Shown: positions 32,973-42,783, counted from the stretch's first letter. The stretch is DNA of 64,000 nt from Burkholderia sp. OK233 (GCF_900230185.1 NZ_OCSR01000002.1:3038001-3102000), one strand, 5' to 3'. Numbers and translations are program-made. The notes: generated by a model from the letters alone, not told the origin.

Positions 32973-34190
32973 TTATTCGGCTTCGGCCAGCACGAGCGGG
33001 AACCGGATTTCGAACGTTGTCCCAACGCCTTCGTGCGACGCAAAATCGATCTGACCGTTCAGCACGCGGCAGAGCTCCTTGACGATCGCGAGGCCGAGGC
33101 CCGTGCCAGGAATATCGTCGCCTGCAGCGCGCTCGAATTCGTCGAAAACGCGGTTCGCGTCCGAAGGTGCGATGCCCACGCCGGTATCCGACACGCGAAT
33201 CGACCAGTGCTCCGCATCGGCCATTGCGAAGGCAAGTTCGATCTCGCCGGACTTCGTGTACTTCGTCGCGTTGGAGAGCAGATTGACTGCAATCTGCTTA
33301 AGCTTGAGGCGATTGGACGTGACTACGGCTAGCGCCGGATCGAACGCTGTGCGTAACTTCAGACCTTTGGCCTCGATGGCCGGGCGCGAGGAGGCGACGA
33401 GTTCGTCGTAAAGCTCGTGCAGCTCCACCGGCTCGAATGTGTTCGGCGTGCCGTCGCCGAGCACGACGGAGTACTCGACCATCTGGTCGACGAGTTGCTT
33501 CATATCCGAGGCTTGCCGGTTGGCCAGCGTTAGCGCCATGTCGGCCTTTGAAGGCGCCCGTTCGATCAGTTGCAGCGCAATTGAAAAAGCGTTCAGAAAA
33601 TTGCGCAGATCATGGACGACGCTGCGGGTGATCTGCATGCGCGACTCGTAAAGATCGCCGACCAGCCGCTGCTTGAGCGTCAGTTCGTGATTGGCGCGCT
33701 CGAGCCTGCCGGTGTACTCGTCGATCTTGCGGTCCCGTTCGCTGACCACCTCCTTGATCGACGTGAGCGTCACCATGCTGAGTGTTTCCGCGATCAGGCG
33801 CCGCGCCCGTCCTTCATGGCGGCGCGTGAACGTGCTGTCCTGGTCGGCGAATTCTTCCAGCGCGTCAGCGAGCACCTGATGGAACAGATCGAGCTCGCGC
33901 ACGAGTTCCTCGATCCGGTAGCCCTGACGCCAGCGGACCAGGCCGTGTTTTCTCGCATTGCGTTCGATCGCCGGCTCGACGCGTTCGAGATCTTCGACGT
34001 CGAGCGCAAGGCATAGTCCCTCGAGAATATCCGGCAGGTGATCGGCGAGCTGTTGATAGGTGAGCTTGTCTGCTTCGACGAGGTCGACATCGCCGAAAAC
34101 GGTTTTCATCCATTGCGCGGTCAGGCGCGTCTGCTGCTCGCGAACGAAATCGGCAAATTTGCGCAGCGGGCTACCGCGTGTTTCGGTCAT
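32973..34190 (-). CDS. Soluble sensor histidine kinase with RsbRD-type N-terminal domain
   Basis: This 405-residue kinase has no membrane segment. Residues about 10-150 form an all-helical domain like the N-terminal domain of RsbR-type stressosome proteins (R-Q-G-Y-R-I-E-E-L-V-R-E near 88). A coiled-coil linker follows, then the H-box V-V-H-D-L-R-N near 192, N-box L-L-S-N-A-T-K-Y, G1 D-T-G-V-G-I-A and G2 G-T-G-L-G-L-A. The H-box has H-D-L-R-N instead of H-E-L-R-T, a subclass often found in hybrid or orphan kinases. No response regulator is adjacent, so its partner is elsewhere. Confidence 0.88.
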   Translation of the reverse strand: MTETRGSPLRKFADFVREQQTRLTAQWMKTVFGDVDLVEADKLTYQQLADHLPDILEGLCLALDVEDLERVEPAIERNARKHGLVRWRQGYRIEELVRELDLFHQVLADALEEFADQDSTFTRRHEGRARRLIAETLSMVTLTSIKEVVSERDRKIDEYTGRLERANHELTLKQRLVGDLYESRMQITRSVVHDLRNFLNAFSIALQLIERAPSKADMALTLANRQASDMKQLVDQMVEYSVVLGDGTPNTFEPVELHELYDELVASSRPAIEAKGLKLRTAFDPALAVVTSNRLKLKQIAVNLLSNATKYTKSGEIELAFAMADAEHWSIRVSDTGVGIAPSDANRVFDEFERAAGDDIPGTGLGLAIVKELCRVLNGQIDFASHEGVGTTFEIRFPLVLAEAE

Positions 34191-34326
34191 AGTGGGTACA
34201 TCGGGGTGAAGTTTCTAACGGAAGTTTCTGCCCCATTATGGCCGCAATTGCTGAATGTGGAACACCTCTTGCGTAACCCGGGCCAGATGAACACGACGTT
34301 CAACCTGGCGGCTCGCATGTTGTTGT

Positions 34327-35643
34327 TCAAGCGGCTTCGTGTCCGGCAATCTTTGCCGTTCGGGAGCGTGGGAGTAAAGGCAACGGCTCGACCTTACCGA
34401 CAACGAACAGATACGACAGGGCGCCGACCACGCATAGCGAGCCCGCAACCATCAGCGGAATCACAAACGAACCCTTTGTGATCTCCAGCATGACCCCGGT
34501 AAACGTGGTGATGAAAATCCCGGCGAGATTCCCCGCAAAGTTCTGGATGCCGCCGAGCGATGCCACATGAGCGGGTGTCGGCGCCACTTCGCCAACCAGG
34601 GTCCACACATTAGCGCCGGCGAACGACAAACTGGCATAGGCGAGAGCGAACAGTGCCAGGCACGCCCACGTGCTTTGAACCAATACCGACAACGCTATCG
34701 ACGACGAGAGAAGCATGCCGATCACAAGGCATGTCTTGCGAGCCGCGGTTGCGCTCCATCCGCGTTTGAACAGACTGTCCGACACCAGGCCGCCAAGCCA
34801 GCCTCCAGGAATGGCCAGCAGCGCCGGCAGCATGCCCCACGTCCCGAGTGACGCGAGCGAGAATCCACGTGACTGCAGCAGATAACTCGGGAACCACGTG
34901 ATGAAAAAATAAATTGCGAAGTTGAGGCAGAACAGCCCGATCATCATGCCCCACACCGTGCGATAGCGAAACAGATCGAGCCACGATACGGTGCCGGCGT
35001 TCTCGTCTGACGTAACGGCTGCGGCAGGGGCGGCGCGCTGTGCCAGCAAGGCGTCGACGGCGGCAGGTGCAATGGCTCTGTAGCGCTCCGGGTCGCGATA
35101 GATGAACCACCAGGCGAGCGCCCACACCACACCAAGGCCCCCCGTGATCACGAACGAGCCGCGCCAGCCGACAAGGGATATCAACCACGCCACCAGGGGC
35201 AGCGAGAGCGCCGAGCCCACGCGCGAGCCGCTATCGAAGATGCTGCTCGCGAGCCCGCGCTCGCTGCGCGGAAACCAGTTGAACGCAACCTTGGCGAACG
35301 ACGGAATCGCCGCGGCTTCGCCGACGCCGAGCATCAGTCGCACGCCCACGAGTTGCGCGAGACCGCGGGCCGCGCCGGTAGCGATCGTGAAGGCCGACCA
35401 CCAGCCAACCGCCAGTGCCAGACTCACGCGCACGCCGACCTTGTCGATGAACCAGCCGGCCGGCAATTGCAGGAACGCATAGGTCCAGAAGAACGCGCTG
35501 AGCACGAGTCCCATGCCGACGGCGTCCAGACCCAACTCCGCGCGAATGCTCGGCGCGGCGATCGCCAGGTTGGCCCGATCGACGAAGTTGATGACGTTGG
35601 CGAGGAAACACATGAAGATCATGGTCCATCGGATGCGTGGCAT
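34327..35643 (-). CDS. MFS transporter, anion:cation symporter family (hexuronate/aldarate type)
   Basis: This 438-residue inner-membrane symporter has twelve predicted membrane segments. N-F-V-D-R-A-N near residue 20 and G-W-F-I-D-K-V-G-V-R near 62 are typical of the ACS group that includes ExuT and the glucarate and galactonate transporters. It lies 85 bp downstream of uxuA on the same strand, with a GC-rich hairpin in the gap, so it probably imports the hexuronate whose breakdown product UxuA dehydrates. Confidence 0.9.
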   Translation of the reverse strand: MPRIRWTMIFMCFLANVINFVDRANLAIAAPSIRAELGLDAVGMGLVLSAFFWTYAFLQLPAGWFIDKVGVRVSLALAVGWWSAFTIATGAARGLAQLVGVRLMLGVGEAAAIPSFAKVAFNWFPRSERGLASSIFDSGSRVGSALSLPLVAWLISLVGWRGSFVITGGLGVVWALAWWFIYRDPERYRAIAPAAVDALLAQRAAPAAAVTSDENAGTVSWLDLFRYRTVWGMMIGLFCLNFAIYFFITWFPSYLLQSRGFSLASLGTWGMLPALLAIPGGWLGGLVSDSLFKRGWSATAARKTCLVIGMLLSSSIALSVLVQSTWACLALFALAYASLSFAGANVWTLVGEVAPTPAHVASLGGIQNFAGNLAGIFITTFTGVMLEITKGSFVIPLMVAGSLCVVGALSYLFVVGKVEPLPLLPRSRTAKIAGHEAA

Positions 35644-35728
35644 GGGAGTCTCCGTTTTTTTATAGCGTTATGGCGGCGCCGGCTGGCAGTGCGGCGGCGC
35701 CTTTTGTCTGGATCGTTTTATTCGGGCT

Positions 35729-36769
35729 TCAGGAAAGCTTGTCCATCGCTTCCCACAAACCGTTGATATACACGGCACCGAGTGCGCGGTCGTACAAACC
35801 ATAGCCAGGCTTGCCGGTTTCGCCCCAGATCATGCGGCCATGATCCGGACGGAAATAGCCGGTGAATCCGGTGTTGTGATAGGCCTTCACGATCGCGGCG
35901 ATATCCAGCGAACCGCAACTGGACAGGTGGGCCGATTCTTCGAAATCGCCCTCGGGCGTGATCTTCACATTGCGAATGTGCGCGAAGTGGATGCGCCCCA
36001 AGCCGCCGAATTCGCGCACGAGTGCTTCCACGTTGTTCTGCGGTCCGGCGCCGAGCGAACCGGAGCAAAGGGTGAGGCCGTTCGCCGGCGAGTCCACGAT
36101 CCCCACGATGCGCGCGAGGTCGTCACGGTTCTTCACGATACGGGGCAATCCGAAGATAGGGCGCGGCGGGTCGTCCGGATGAATGGCCATTTTCATGCCG
36201 CATTCTTCGGCGACAGGAATGATCGCTTTCAGGAAATATTCCAGATGCTGCCAAAGCCTGGCTTCGTCGACTTCGCGGTACTCGGCGAGCAGCGCTTTCA
36301 ATTGTTCGGGCCTGTAGCTCGAATCCCAGCCAGGCAGCGCAATGCCGTTGTTCGGATCGATCTCGTCGATTTCCTTCGTGCTGAACGCGAGGCACGTCGA
36401 ACCGTCTTCGAGCGTTTTCGACAGTTCCGTGCGGGTCCAGTCGAACACCGGCATGAAGTTGTAGCAGATGACCTTGATGCCTGCCGCCGCGAGGTTTCGG
36501 ATGGTTTGCTGATAGTTGGCGATGAGACGGTCACGGCTGGGCTTGCCGAGCTTGATGTCTTCATGCACGGGCACCGATTCGACGACTTCGAACCGAAGAC
36601 CGGCCGCTTCGATCGTCGACTTCAGGGCGGCGATCTTGTGCGCGGGCCACACTTCGCCCACTGGCTCGTCGTAGATGGCGGACACGATATCCGTCATGCC
36701 GGGAATCTGGCGAATGTACTGCAGCGTGACGGGATCGGACTCGCCGTACCACCGGAAAGACATCTTCAC
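35729..36769 (-). CDS. uxuA: D-mannonate dehydratase
   Basis: This 346-residue enzyme converts D-mannonate to 2-keto-3-deoxygluconate in glucuronate catabolism. Family features include the N-terminal F-R-W-Y-G, Y-N-F-M-P-V-F-D-W near residue 105, the metal-binding A-I-H-P-D-D-P-P near 200, L-C-S-G-S near 235, H-I-R-N near 268 and R-P-D-H-G-R near 315. AGGAG lies 7 bases before the GTG used here; an ATG two codons later is possible. The GntR-family gene is divergent, and hexuronate-type operators lie between them. Confidence 0.93.
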   Translation of the reverse strand: MKMSFRWYGESDPVTLQYIRQIPGMTDIVSAIYDEPVGEVWPAHKIAALKSTIEAAGLRFEVVESVPVHEDIKLGKPSRDRLIANYQQTIRNLAAAGIKVICYNFMPVFDWTRTELSKTLEDGSTCLAFSTKEIDEIDPNNGIALPGWDSSYRPEQLKALLAEYREVDEARLWQHLEYFLKAIIPVAEECGMKMAIHPDDPPRPIFGLPRIVKNRDDLARIVGIVDSPANGLTLCSGSLGAGPQNNVEALVREFGGLGRIHFAHIRNVKITPEGDFEESAHLSSCGSLDIAAIVKAYHNTGFTGYFRPDHGRMIWGETGKPGYGLYDRALGAVYINGLWEAMDKLS

Positions 36770-36855
36770 GACTTCACTCCTTTGATTGATTGCACAGACC
36801 TTGCTGGCTCGGGACGGGATCGCATTGTCCGGTCTCCCGATTCAGGCGGATTATG

Positions 36856-36990
36856 ATTGGTTGACCAATTTGATGCGATAGTGGTTTACCAGTCTATGTC
36901 TGTGCTGAGCCTTGTCTTTGAACGATGAGCGAGCGGTTGACGGCGGTTTGAATGAAGGGAAAGCTGCTGGTGGACGAAATTGGTGTACCA
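36856..36990. promoter_or_regulatory. Three UxuR/ExuR-type operators between uxuA and the GntR gene
   Basis: Three copies of TGGTnnACCA are present: TGGTTGACCA (36858-36867), TGGTTTACCA (36882-36891) and TGGTGTACCA (36981-36990). The first and third are extended by AT-rich flanks, giving ATTGGTTGACCAAT and AAATTGGTGTACCATT. These match the known FadR-subfamily pattern and are close to the E. coli UxuR/ExuR consensus. The first two are 24 bp apart, centre to centre. Confidence 0.75.
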
Positions 36991-37023
36991 TTTTTCGCGC
37001 GGGGCTGAACGTAGCGCCTCGCT

Positions 37024-37776
37024 ATGTCTATCCACGAGCACTTGATGACCGATTTCTCCACCCAGCCATTCGCCCACAGACAGGACGCGGAAGCCGCGGA
37101 CCGTTCTTACATCGGCCTCGCGAAACAGATTCACGCGTTGATCGCGGCGTCCGGAGAGTTCGAAGCGGGCTCGAGATTGCCGTCGGAGCGCACCCTGGCC
37201 GACAAATTCGGCGTGAGCCGCACGCAGGTTCGCGAGGCGATTATCGCGCTGGAGGTGCAGGGCGTAGTCGAAGTGCGCGGCGGGTCGGGCATCTATGTGT
37301 TGGCGGGCATCGGCGCCAGGCCGGTGACCTTCGAGCTGCCACGCGGCCCCGGTCCGATCGAAACGCTGCGAGCGCGCGCGTTAATCGAATCCGAGGTGGC
37401 GGCGCTCGCGGCAACCGAGCGCAAGGACAGCGACCTCGACCGTATCTTCTCCGCGCTCACCACGATGCGTGAGCAGATGCATGACAAGCAGGCTAACGAC
37501 GCGGCTGATCGTCAGTTTCACATGCGCATTGCCGAAGCGACCGGCAATGCGGTCCTGTTGCATATGGTCACCGCGATGTGGGACTGTGCGCGAAGCGATC
37601 CGCTATGGGCCAAGATCGAGGAACACTTTCATACGCCGGCGATGCGGGCGGCGTCACAGGAAGATCATCAGCGTATCTTCGCTGCCATCATGGGCCGCGA
37701 TCCAGCTGCGGCGCGAGAGGCAATGCAGTCGCATCTGTCCCGCGTGGTAGGGGAGTTTACTCAAGCGTGGCGATAA
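37024..37776 (+). CDS. GntR/FadR-family regulator, UxuR-like
   Basis: This regulator of up to 250 residues has a GntR winged helix (L-P-S-E-R-T-L-A-D-K-F-G-V-S-R-T near residue 55) and an FCD effector domain. An ATG at 37045 is an alternative start. It is divergent from uxuA with three matching operators between them, so it probably represses uxuA, the MFS gene and itself until a hexuronate metabolite binds. Confidence 0.9.
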   Translation: MSIHEHLMTDFSTQPFAHRQDAEAADRSYIGLAKQIHALIAASGEFEAGSRLPSERTLADKFGVSRTQVREAIIALEVQGVVEVRGGSGIYVLAGIGARPVTFELPRGPGPIETLRARALIESEVAALAATERKDSDLDRIFSALTTMREQMHDKQANDAADRQFHMRIAEATGNAVLLHMVTAMWDCARSDPLWAKIEEHFHTPAMRAASQEDHQRIFAAIMGRDPAAAREAMQSHLSRVVGEFTQAWR

Positions 37777-38183
37777 GCATGCGCGCCTTTTAAGCTTGAT
37801 GCGGCACGTCGTCTGAATGCGCCGCTTGCGTGTTCTTTTTGCACCACGCCATTTTTATTTTTGACGCGGAATTTATTTTCACCGTCATATGATTGCACTG
37901 TTCGTTTTCAGCAGCGCCTCGCAAGATACGCCTGCGTAATTCAATTGAAAACCATGCTGTAGTCAGCACGCGCTATCGACAAGTTATTAAATGCGCCACA
38001 CGCAATAATCAACAAACAATATCGGATGTTTTCGCAATTCGCACGGCACCGGCCTGCGAACGCGTTGCCTATCCGTTACCTATGCGTTCGTAGATCCTGT
38101 TGGCGGCCAACGCGCTCGCCAGTGGGAATCGAACGCACACAATCGATTACGTCCATCATCGCTCAATCACGGAGCCAACAGGT
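37777..38183. promoter_or_regulatory. Intergenic region upstream of the porin gene
   Basis: This 407-bp gap has no supported gene. It is AT-richer at 37850-38040, as expected for a strong porin promoter with a long untranslated leader. I see no clear operator. Confidence 0.5.
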
Positions 38184-39344
38184 ATGAAAAAGTCTTTACT
38201 CGTGGTCGCGCTTTCCGGCGCCTTTGCTATTTCGGCGCATGCGCAAAGCAGCGTGACGCTCTATGGCCTCATTGATGCAGGATTGATCTACACGAACAAT
38301 CAGGGCGGACATAGCAACTGGCAGGAAGTGAGCAGCTCGACGCAAAACACGGTCTTCGGCCTCAAGGGTTCGGAAGATCTCGGTGGCGGCTTGCATGCGG
38401 TCTTCAAGCTGGAGCAGGGATTCCTTTTGAATAACGGCGCCCAGGCTTTCTCCGGCGATGGTTTCGGCTCTCAGGCGTGGGTCGGTTTACAAAGCGATCC
38501 ATACGGCACGGTGACGTTCGGCCGCCAGTTTGACGTGATGAACGACCTGGTCGGACCGCTCACGGCGGAGTTCAACACGTGGGGCGGCAACATGGCTGCG
38601 CATCCGTTCGAAAACGACAACCTTGCCGCCAATTCGGTCGTTTTCAACAACACGGTCAAGTACACGAGCCCGACGTTCAGCGGCGTCACATTCGAAACGA
38701 TGTATGCCTTCAGCAATAAGGCAGGCAGCTTCGCGAACAACCGCTCATACGGCTTCGGTGTGTCCTATGCGCAAGGGCCCATCAATCTTGCTGCCGGCTA
38801 CCTGCAATTGAACAACGCAGGCAGCGCAGGCGGCGCCGTTACCACGGGCGACACCAGCGCGAACTTCCTTGCGCAACGCCAGCGTATCTGGTCGCTTGGT
38901 GGCAACTACACGTTCGGACCGGCTACCGTTGGGCTGGTCTGGAGCCATACGCAGATGGACAACGCGTCGGGCGTCTTCTCATTCGGAACCGGCACTTACC
39001 TCGGTGCGAACGACGCTTCCGCCGGAACCCTGAGTGGCTCGCTGCGCCTCGACAACTACGAAGCGAACGTAAAGTACGCGCTCACGCCTGCGTTGAGCCT
39101 ATCGGGCGCGTATACCTACACCCATGGCGCTTATAACGGCTCGTCGCCGGGATGGAATACGGGGATGCTTCAGGCCGACTATTCGATCAGCAAGCGCACC
39201 GACTTCTATCTTGAAGGCGTCTATCAGAACGTGCACGGCGCACCGGCTGATTCCGTGCTCTCGCATGCCATGATCAACACGCTCTCGCCTTCGTCGTCGA
39301 ATTCGCAAGTGGCGGTCACGGTGGGGATGCGTCACGCATTCTGA
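38184..39344 (+). CDS. Gram-negative porin (Burkholderia OpcP/OmpC type)
   Basis: This 386-residue trimeric outer-membrane porin has a signal peptide ending A-H-A before Q-S-S-V-T-L-Y-G, the standard first strand of Burkholderiaceae porins, and ends in V-G-M-R-H-A-F with the terminal Phe used for Bam-dependent assembly. The constriction-loop region and L-K-G-S-E-D-L-G-G-G-L are present. It follows the hexuronate regulator on the same strand and may serve uptake of the same sugars acids, but a 407-bp gap argues for its own promoter. Confidence 0.95.
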   Translation: MKKSLLVVALSGAFAISAHAQSSVTLYGLIDAGLIYTNNQGGHSNWQEVSSSTQNTVFGLKGSEDLGGGLHAVFKLEQGFLLNNGAQAFSGDGFGSQAWVGLQSDPYGTVTFGRQFDVMNDLVGPLTAEFNTWGGNMAAHPFENDNLAANSVVFNNTVKYTSPTFSGVTFETMYAFSNKAGSFANNRSYGFGVSYAQGPINLAAGYLQLNNAGSAGGAVTTGDTSANFLAQRQRIWSLGGNYTFGPATVGLVWSHTQMDNASGVFSFGTGTYLGANDASAGTLSGSLRLDNYEANVKYALTPALSLSGAYTYTHGAYNGSSPGWNTGMLQADYSISKRTDFYLEGVYQNVHGAPADSVLSHAMINTLSPSSSNSQVAVTVGMRHAF

Positions 39345-39375
39345 TCGGCCTCGCGTCACGCGACCCGTTATGACA

Positions 39376-39401
39376 GGATGCCTGTACTTTGGCAGGCATC
39401 C
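39376..39401. terminator. Hairpin after the porin gene
   Basis: GGATGCCTG (39376-39384) and CAGGCATCC (39393-39401) form a perfect 9-bp stem with an 8-base loop. No T-run follows on the plus strand. It lies between the porin and the converging LysR gene. Confidence 0.5.
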
Positions 39402-39487
39402 GTCGACACTGACGGTTTCGCGCGTGCGATGGTCTTCACGGCTTCTCAGCAGTCGAACCGGTGTACGGCACGGTTAAAAGGCTCACG

Positions 39488-40387
39488 CTAAGCACCCGTC
39501 TTCAGGAAATCGATAAATACGCGCAACGGCGCCGGCAAGTGACGACGACCCGGATAGTACAGAAACGGCCCCGAAAAGCGTTGCCACCACGGCTCCAGAA
39601 TCGGCTCCAATGCCCCGCTATCGAGATGCGGGCGCAGCATGTCCTCGAACAGGTGAATCACCCCCACACCTGCGACAGCAGTACTGACTGCAAGATCGAT
39701 TGCCGCGCCGGGTCTGACGAGAAGCGGTCCCGACGGATTCAACTGCACCACCTCCCCGTCGCGCTCGAAATACCAGGTCGGCGTAGCGCCGCCGGCAAAC
39801 TGGCCACGCAAGCACGCATGAGCCAGCAGGTCGCGCGGATGTTCGGGTCTGCCATGCGTGTCGAGATAGCCCGGCGTCGCGGCTGTAGCGAAGCGCTGCA
39901 TGCGCGGACCGATTGGCATCGCGATCATGTCCTGCTCGAGCCGCTCGTCGTAGCGAATGCCCGCATCGCAACCGATCGAAAGCACATCGACGAAACCATC
40001 CTCCACCACAACCTCCACGCGTATGTCGGGATAGGCCTTCAGGAACTGGGGAATGACGGTCGGCAACACGATGCGTGCGGCGCTCGACGGCACGTTGAGT
40101 TTGAGCGTGCCGCTCGGCTTGTCCCTGAACCGATTCAGGACATCCAGCGCGGCTTCCATCTCGCTGAACAATGGCGTCAGCTTTTCGATCAGACGCATTC
40201 CAGCTTCGGTCGGGGCCACGCTGCGTGTGGTTCGATTGAGCAGGCGCATACCCAGCTTCGACTCGAGACGGCGCACGGCAGTGCTTAGGCTGGAGGCGGA
40301 GACGCCGCTGATGCGCGCGGCGTCGCGAAAGCCGCCGGCGCGCGCGACCGATACGAAGGCAGCAAGATCGTTGAATTCCATGGCCAT
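39488..40387 (-). CDS. LysR-family regulator
   Basis: This 299-residue LysR protein has the N-terminal winged helix (F-R-D-A-A-R-I-S-G-V-S-A-S-S-L near residue 20, R-L-L-N-R-T-T-R-S near 48) and a periplasmic-binding-type effector domain. It is of the CrgA/AaeR-like group. It is divergent from the aldo/keto reductase at 40488 with 100 bp between them, the classic arrangement for a LysR activator and its target. Confidence 0.9.
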   Translation of the reverse strand: MAMEFNDLAAFVSVARAGGFRDAARISGVSASSLSTAVRRLESKLGMRLLNRTTRSVAPTEAGMRLIEKLTPLFSEMEAALDVLNRFRDKPSGTLKLNVPSSAARIVLPTVIPQFLKAYPDIRVEVVVEDGFVDVLSIGCDAGIRYDERLEQDMIAMPIGPRMQRFATAATPGYLDTHGRPEHPRDLLAHACLRGQFAGGATPTWYFERDGEVVQLNPSGPLLVRPGAAIDLAVSTAVAGVGVIHLFEDMLRPHLDSGALEPILEPWWQRFSGPFLYYPGRRHLPAPLRVFIDFLKTGA

Positions 40388-40487
40388 TGTTCAAAATGTT
40401 TAACAACCCGTGCAATTTAGGCTGGATTATCGAACAACGCAATCCTCGTCATACTGCTGCTCAACCCCTCACCTCAAGGAGCGCGCT

Positions 40488-41363
40488 ATGTCGAACTTCA
40501 CCGCTGTGGACACATTCCCGCTGGCTGGCCACCCCGTGCGACGCATGGGCTATGGCGCCATGCAATTGGCCGGCCCTGGCGTATTTGGGCCGCCGAAAGA
40601 TCGCGACGCGGCGATCGCCGTACTGCGCGAAGCGGTGGCGTCGGGCGTCAATCACATCGATACGAGCGACTTCTACGGACCCCACATCACCAACCAGGTG
40701 ATTCGCGAAGCACTGCATCCTTATCCGGATGACCTCGTGATCGTCACCAAGGTTGGCGCGGTCCGTGGCAGCGATGGTTCCTGGCTGCCGGCGCTCGAGC
40801 CGGAAGATATCGAGCGCGGCGTTCACGACAATCTTCGCAATCTCGGTGTCGATGCACTCGACGTCGTCAATATGCGAATCATGGGCGACGTGCATGCCCC
40901 GGCCGAAGGGTCGATCGAAAAGCAGGTCGTGGCGCTTGCCGAACTTCAACGGCGAGGGCTGGTTCGCCATATCGGGTTGAGTAACGCGACCACGGCTCAG
41001 GTTGCCGAGGCACAGGGCATCGCGGAGATTGTCTGCGTACAGAATCACTACAACCTGGTTCATCGGGAAGACGATGCGCTGGTCGATGAACTGGCAGCGA
41101 AGGGCATCGCATACGTACCGTTCTTCCCGCTTGGCGGATTCACACCGATCCAGTCGTCAGCGCTTTCCACGATCGCGCAAACGATCGGCGCGACGCCGAT
41201 GCAGGTGGCGCTCGCCTGGCTTCTGCATCGCGCGCCCAACATCCTGCTGATTCCGGGCACTTCGTCGCTCGGACATCTGCGGGAAAACATGCAGGCAGCA
41301 CACTTGAGATTGACGGACGAGGTGCGCGCTGAACTGGACGCGATTGGCAAATCGCACAGGTAA
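40488..41363 (+). CDS. Aldo/keto reductase
   Basis: This 291-residue NADPH-dependent TIM-barrel oxidoreductase has the catalytic Asp and Tyr in H-I-D-T-S-D-F-Y-G near residue 48, Lys in T-K-V-G near 80, a position-110 residue that is Asn rather than His in V-N-M-R, and the cofactor segment I-P-G-T-S-S near 260. The replaced His may alter the substrate range. The start at 40488 has AAGGAG upstream. The physiological substrate is unknown; the divergent LysR gene probably controls it. Confidence 0.87.
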   Translation: MSNFTAVDTFPLAGHPVRRMGYGAMQLAGPGVFGPPKDRDAAIAVLREAVASGVNHIDTSDFYGPHITNQVIREALHPYPDDLVIVTKVGAVRGSDGSWLPALEPEDIERGVHDNLRNLGVDALDVVNMRIMGDVHAPAEGSIEKQVVALAELQRRGLVRHIGLSNATTAQVAEAQGIAEIVCVQNHYNLVHREDDALVDELAAKGIAYVPFFPLGGFTPIQSSALSTIAQTIGATPMQVALAWLLHRAPNILLIPGTSSLGHLRENMQAAHLRLTDEVRAELDAIGKSHR

Positions 41364-41478
41364 TTTGCGCCAAATTACCCATACGTTCCGCCATCGCAGC
41401 AGGAATTGCCGCGTGGTATGCAGGTTTCGCCGGATCGCGATGGTAGATTGAGCCCCGGGTAATCGGGAGGCGATGCTG

Positions 41479-42633
41479 ATGGCGGTGAGCCTGAACCAGT
41501 CTGGCGGTGCGTTTCCCGCGTTGACCAGTATCCGGTTCATTGCCGCGTTGGCGGTCGTCATCTCGCACTACTCAGAAAATCAACTCCTGCCGTTGCCGGC
41601 CTCCGTCTTTAACTTCCTAGACGGGGGCCGTTCCGCTGTGTCGCTGTTCTTCGTCCTTTCCGGTTTTATCCTGACCTTCACCTATCGCGACAAACTTGTC
41701 CGCGGAGGCGTTCGTACTTTTTACGAAGCACGTGTCGCACGGATCTATCCGGTGGTCCTGCTCGGCCTCCTGATGTGCGTTCCAGTGGTGATCTACCTTG
41801 TGCATGCCGGCGACGCTTCGCTGATGCTGAAGTGGTATGCCCTCAAGGGTGCAATCTACCCGGCATTGGCTATTAGCCTGATTTGCCAGCTGCTTCTGCT
41901 CAATGGATGGTTTCCTTTTTCGGCTATCAATCAACCCTGGAACGGACCGTCTGACAGCGTCTCCTGCGAGGCATTCTTTTATCTGCTGTTCCCGTTTCTG
42001 GTGCGCAGGATGGCCGGGTTGAAGCCCGCAAGGCTCGCATTTTTCTGCGTTGCGTTGTGGCTCACCACTGGAGTATGGATTGCGTTGCTGGATGCCTTTA
42101 TGCCAGTCTCACGCAGCGGCGCCATGATTTACGCCATGCCGGTGACGCGGCTCGCTGAGTTTGTCATGGGTATCTGTTCGGCTCTTTTCTATCAACGCCT
42201 TCAGGCAGGCGCCGGATCGCAGCATGTCAGGGGGAAGGCGCTTGTGGCCCTGGCTCTGACGGGTCTCGTGGGACTGAGCGCGTGGAGGCCTGTGTCACCT
42301 TCGTTCTTCATCGACGCTCCGTTTTTTGCCGCATTGATACTTGGCCTCGCGCTACTGGAGCGGCCTGTCGTGGGCATATTGAGCTGGCGGCCCCTGGTGC
42401 GCTTGGGCGAGGCGAGCTATTCGCTTTATCTCACGCATATGCCCATCGCACTCTGGTCGTTGATGATCGGATTCGGACGATCGAATGGATGGATTGTGAT
42501 CGTCTTTTGTGTGCTGGTAAGCCTGCTCTGCTTCAAATTCTACGAAGAGCCCATGCGCAAGCGCATCAAGGCGCGCTTTGCGGACATGACGACGCGGGTT
42601 CCCAGTAGCGAACCGGGACAGTCTGTGATTTGA
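41479..42633 (+). CDS. Acyltransferase family 3 (OafA/YrhL-like) membrane protein
   Basis: This inner-membrane protein of about 384 residues has ten or so membrane segments and the family opening L-T-S-I-R-F-I-A-A with the catalytic His in V-I-S-H-Y near residue 34. Such enzymes transfer acetyl or other acyl groups to surface polysaccharides or lipids. GGGAGG lies 8 bases before the ATG at 41479, which is better placed than the ATG two codons earlier. No polysaccharide genes are nearby, so the acceptor is unknown. Confidence 0.87.
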   Translation: MAVSLNQSGGAFPALTSIRFIAALAVVISHYSENQLLPLPASVFNFLDGGRSAVSLFFVLSGFILTFTYRDKLVRGGVRTFYEARVARIYPVVLLGLLMCVPVVIYLVHAGDASLMLKWYALKGAIYPALAISLICQLLLLNGWFPFSAINQPWNGPSDSVSCEAFFYLLFPFLVRRMAGLKPARLAFFCVALWLTTGVWIALLDAFMPVSRSGAMIYAMPVTRLAEFVMGICSALFYQRLQAGAGSQHVRGKALVALALTGLVGLSAWRPVSPSFFIDAPFFAALILGLALLERPVVGILSWRPLVRLGEASYSLYLTHMPIALWSLMIGFGRSNGWIVIVFCVLVSLLCFKFYEEPMRKRIKARFADMTTRVPSSEPGQSVI

Positions 42634-42783
42634 TTCGAATAGCTTCGTTGCAACTGGCCACGCCTCTAAAGCGGGTTATACCAATCGTGGATACGGGGTT
42701 GAAGGGCGGTCGATTCAAGCCTCGCGATTTCCAACTGCTCATTGCGTTGGCGCCGACCTGGGCCACGGCACATGCACAGGCGT

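Noticed and set aside
35644..35728. GC-rich hairpin between uxuA and the MFS gene as a terminator
   Set aside because: The stem is only about 7 bp and the genes fit one operon; at most it attenuates read-through, so it was not listed as a terminator.
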